From Warburgia ugandensis (taxonomy: Eukaryota; Streptophyta; Magnoliopsida; Canellales; Canellaceae): a stretch of DNA of 64,000 bases. This document shows, piece by piece, positions 61,050-64,000 of the stretch (within the stretch, counting starts at the first letter, position 1; each line of letters starts with the position of its first letter). The DNA is taken from contig CP141138.1 of the NCBI GenBank assembly GCA_035236585.1, forward strand, positions 23,695,437 through 23,759,436. The letters are read 5' to 3'. The position numbers were made by a program, and so were the translations under genes. The notes under the pieces were generated by a model. That model did no database searches. It saw only the letters and a list, made by a program, of their open reading frames with translations, and had not been told where the DNA came from.

Positions 61050-61459
61050 AAATCTATAAGATGACCATAAGACCGGCCATGCTCTATGGATCAGAGTGTT
61101 GAGTAGTTAAGGAACATCATGCTCATAGGATGAGCATCGCAGAAATGAGGATGTTGAGATGGATGAGTGGTAAAACAAGAAAGGATAGAATTAGAAATGA
61201 AAATATTAGAGGAAATTTAGGGGTAGCACAAATAGATAACAAGATGAGGGAAATTAGATTTAGATGGTTTGGACATGTTCAAAGGAGACCAACAGTGACA
61301 CCTATTAGAAGAAGTGAGGCAATACAAGTAGAAGGTTCTAAAAGGGCAAGGAGAAGGCTTAAAAGAATGTGGATAGAAGTGGTGAGGAAAGATTTAAAGA
61401 CTTTTGGACTAAATAAATCCATTTTACTTAATAGAGAGGAATGGATGGCTGACCCCTAA
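61050..61459 (+). pseudogene. RTE copy 2 C-terminal domain
   Basis: After a frameshift near 61030 the frame gives MLYGSEC, one stop, then MSIAEMRMLRWMSGKTRKDRI and REIRFRWFGHVQRRP to the natural end EEWMADP at 61459. This RTE C-terminal region, ending 40 bp before the simple-repeat tail, is of unknown biochemical role. Confidence 0.8.
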
Positions 61460-61511
61460 TTGGGATAAGGTCTTGATGATGAAGATGATGATGATTAAGA
61501 ACTAATGAATT

Positions 61512-61688
61512 CTCACTTTTAGAACTAATGTGTAATGACTACGAAGCAACCTTTTCTTTTTTCTCTTTAAAAAAAAAAATAGTGATAGTGGATTCGCACA
61601 CTGTTTGAGAAGCCTCAAACAAGTGACCTTCACTATTGAGAGGTCACTCTTGTGTCACTTTGCCATGCACATCCAACTAGAAAGTAAC

Positions 61689-61690
<2 letters not shown>
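61512..61690. other. Spacer between two tail-to-tail RTE copies
   Basis: Short unassigned sequence including a poly(A) patch at about 61569-61580. Confidence 0.5.
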
Positions 61691-61727
<37 letters not shown>

Positions 61728-62845
61728 AGACCTTATCCCGATTAGGGGTTGGCCACATAAATCTTGTTCCTCCATTTCACTCTATTAAGTGTCATGACTT
61801 CATTTAGTCTGAAAGTTTTTAAATCTTTTCTCACTAACTTTATCCATGTTCTTTTGGGCCTTCCCTATACCCTATTCAAAACTTTGAATTAGATCATCTT
61901 ACTTCTTCTAACTGGTGTCGTTTTTAGTCTCCATTTGACATGTCCAAGCCATCTAAGCCTAATCTCTCTCATATTGTTACCAATTGATACTACTCCTAAG
62001 TTCCCTCTATTGTTTTCACTTCTAATTCTATCATTTCTTATCTTTCCACTCATTCATCTCAACAATTGCATTTTGGTGGCACTCATCTAATTCATAGAGC
62101 ATGGCTGGCCTTGTTGCCATCCTATAGAATTTTTCTTTCAATTTGAGGTGAACCAGGCAATGACATAAAACTCTAGAGGTGCATCTCTATTTATTTCAAC
62201 TTGCTTAGATTCTCTGGTAACCTCCCTCTCAATCTCTCCATTGTCACGAATTATTAATCCCAAGTATCGAAGTGGTCTTTTAGGGGAACTTTTTAGTTAT
62301 CAATCTTTATTGGTGGTCTAGTCCTACTCCCCTCCTTGCTAAAATTGCATTCTATATACTCTATCTTAGTTTTACTAATTTTAAATCCTTTAGATTTTGA
62401 CGCATCTCTCCATAACTCTAGCTTTATGTTTATAACCTCCCTTATCTTATCAATAAAAACTATATCATCCACAAATAATATGTACCATGAAATCTCCTCG
62501 TGCAAATATTTTGTTAACTCATCTATAACCAACATAAAAAAGGGACTCGATGCCAATCCTTAGTGCAATCATATAATGACAAGAAAATCACCAGTCTCTC
62601 CACTAGTGGTCCTAAATTTTGTTACTGCTCCCTCATACATATCCTTAATTATGTCTATATACCCCCCAAAATCCCTTTCTCAACCAACACCCACCATATA
62701 ATTCTCTAAGGACCCTATCATAAAACTTAAGTCAATAAAGACCACAAGGAGCTATCAATTTTCTAAGAAGGAAAATAGCTTCTATGGTATACCTCCCAAG
62801 CATGAAACCAAACCGATTCTTCGATACACTTGTCTCATACCATAG
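61691..62845 (-). mobile_element. RTE-type LINE copy 3, cut by an LTR
   Basis: The 3' tail is (ATC)n at 61691-61725 followed by the same end sequence as copies 1 and 2 (AAGACCTTATCCCGATTAGGGG). Minus-strand translation at 62293-62556 gives FMLVIDELTKYLHEEISWYILFVDDIVFIDK and KGFKISKTKIEYIECNF, with the FVDD box intact. The copy stops at 62845, where an LTR begins. It lies in opposite orientation to copy 2. Confidence 0.88.
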
Positions 62846-64000
62846 TGTAATACATGATATTTTTAAAATCCTAAAAATGCATAATTGCATAGAAATTTAA
62901 ATTTTTGTGAAAATTAGAAAATTGGGGATTTGAAAATTTTTAGAAATGAAATAACAGACTAAAACCTTAATATTTGGAATGTATATGAGAAATGGAATTC
63001 AGCGACACTAAGAATGCTAAAATTGAAGATCGGATGAAAATTGGCCAATTATTTTAATATCTGTATTTAATAAATTAAATGGAGAGGGTAAAACAATAAT
63101 TACACTAGTGGCAGCCATTAATGCTGGTAATCATTAAATAGGCATGGTGATGATTACCAGCCATTAATGAATTGGCAGGCATTAAATAAGCATGGCGATG
63201 ATTACCAGCCATTAATGCTGGTAATCATTTTAGAAATAAATAAAACAAATTTTATAATAAATAATAGTAAAATAATTAATGGGGGCCTTTAAATGTGCCT
63301 CCCTTCATTTAATTCTCCCCTTGTTTCCCCCACTGCCATTAATTTTCTCTATTTCTCGAGCTATTAGAGACGGCGCTAGAGACAACGCCCCAACGCTGAC
63401 AGACACTTTCCCCCTTGGCGATGGAATTTTCTTGTTTTCACTAGCCAATAGTGGAGGTAGGCTTTCCTCTCTTTACTCTCTTTCTAGTGGCTAGATTTCC
63501 ATTGATTTATGTTTTATTTCCACCAAAAAAAGGCGATGGATGCTATTTTTCTGGTGAACTCTAGAACATTATAGTTTTTGTGAAAAACAGTAGGTGAAAC
63601 GATTTTAGATTTGTGATATAAACCTTTCATCTTGTGTATGATGAACTTAAGAACAAACCCTTCAAATTTTATGAAGATTCAACGGGGGATGGAGCCAAAA
63701 AATTGCAAAAATAGTAAGAAGGGAATTTTTATTTTATTTTTTTATAAACTTCATAAAATCGATTAAAAACCTCATATTTAGGCACAATTAGTTGATAAAA
63801 GTGTCATAAAACAAAAATACACAAAAATCAGATCAAAATAACATAAAAATCATCAAATTTGAAGACTGTATGTGTCTTTGGCGATGACCAAAATACGTTT
63901 GTCTTCTCCTACGATGCCGTTTGAGGGTGTTTAGAACGCACTGCACAATGCACAGGTGTGTCATTTCCAGAGGAGACGGAATGCATGTGCGTCCCAGTGA
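62846..64000 (+). repeat. Partial LTR of an E3-related Ty3/gypsy element
   Basis: Begins TGTAATACATGATAT and resembles the E3 LTR start in layout and sequence: the AATTTGAAA-type block, GGAATGTATATGAGAAATGG against AGAATGTACGCAAGAAATGG, the AATTATTTTAAT block, then a CTCCC-rich segment at 63290-63340. It runs off the right edge, where CAGGTGTGTC/GTGCGTCCC motifs resemble E3 34780-34900. It probably starts an element inserted into RTE copy 3. Confidence 0.7.
63110..63235. repeat. Direct and inverted GATTACCAGCCATTAATG repeats
   Basis: GCCATTAATGCTGGTAATCATT and GATGATTACCAGCCATTAATG alternate four times within about 120 bp, giving overlapping palindromes inside the LTR. Confidence 0.75.

Larger units (their letters stand above)
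58031..61497 (+). mobile_element. RTE-type LINE copy 2, full length with 14-bp TSD
   Basis: AGAACTAATGAATT occurs exactly at 58017-58030 and 61498-61511, bounding 3467 bp. Inside: two kinds of tandem repeats at the 5' end, an endonuclease, a reverse transcriptase, a C-terminal domain, and a GATGATGAAGATGATGATGATT simple-repeat tail in place of poly(A). This is the RTE clade's organisation. Only scattered stops and one or two frameshifts break the ORF, so it is younger than the neighbouring elements, but not intact. Confidence 0.9.

Overview
This is a repeat-rich stretch of a flowering-plant nuclear genome. Evidence: spliced plant-type genes, Ty3/gypsy and Ty1/copia LTR retrotransposons, RTE-type and L1-type LINEs, a tRNA-derived Au-like SINE, and Mutator-like elements carrying plant gene pieces. 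Nothing fixes the species. Almost every transposon reading frame carries stops or frameshifts, so most insertions are old.

Layout. 1-1280: decayed Athila-like gag. 4779-14237: chromovirus E1 (minus strand), with unequal LTRs. 15534-22424: ALG11 (minus), the dolichol-linked alpha-1,2-mannosyltransferase of ER N-glycan precursor assembly, seven exons; its 3.7-kb intron 2 holds an RTE LINE that itself holds a SINE. 22641-23948: a Mutator-like element with long terminal inverted repeats (TIRs) carrying an HMG-CoA reductase exon-1 fragment, 216 bp upstream of the ALG11 ATG. 23997-25088: a small TRIM-like element, then an inverted copy of its LTR leading into chromovirus E2 (25775-32459, plus). 33551-46077: chromovirus E3 (plus), whose 5' LTR carries four tandem copies of its 3' part; it probably interrupts a minus-strand copia element (46085-47960). 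48.6-52.1 kb: two L1-type LINE 3' fragments. 55536-55697: a small uncharacterised membrane-protein gene (minus). 55785-57953: a second TIR element carrying an NBP35 pseudogene, 87 bp upstream of that small gene. 58031-61497: a full-length RTE LINE with a perfect 14-bp target-site duplication (TSD). 61691-62845: another RTE copy, tail-to-tail, cut by an LTR that runs off the window end.

The most notable structure is the pair of gene-carrying Mutator-like (Pack-MULE-like) elements. They have unrelated TIRs (about 190 and 225-255 bp), carry pieces of two different host genes (HMGR, NBP35), both sit just upstream of the start codon of a minus-strand gene, and are both flanked by the same nine bases, TAAAATCTA. 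The ALG11 copy reads well in exons 2-7, but exon 1 lacks about 61 bp and is out of frame, so this locus is a recent pseudogene, a null allele, or a sequence/assembly error.
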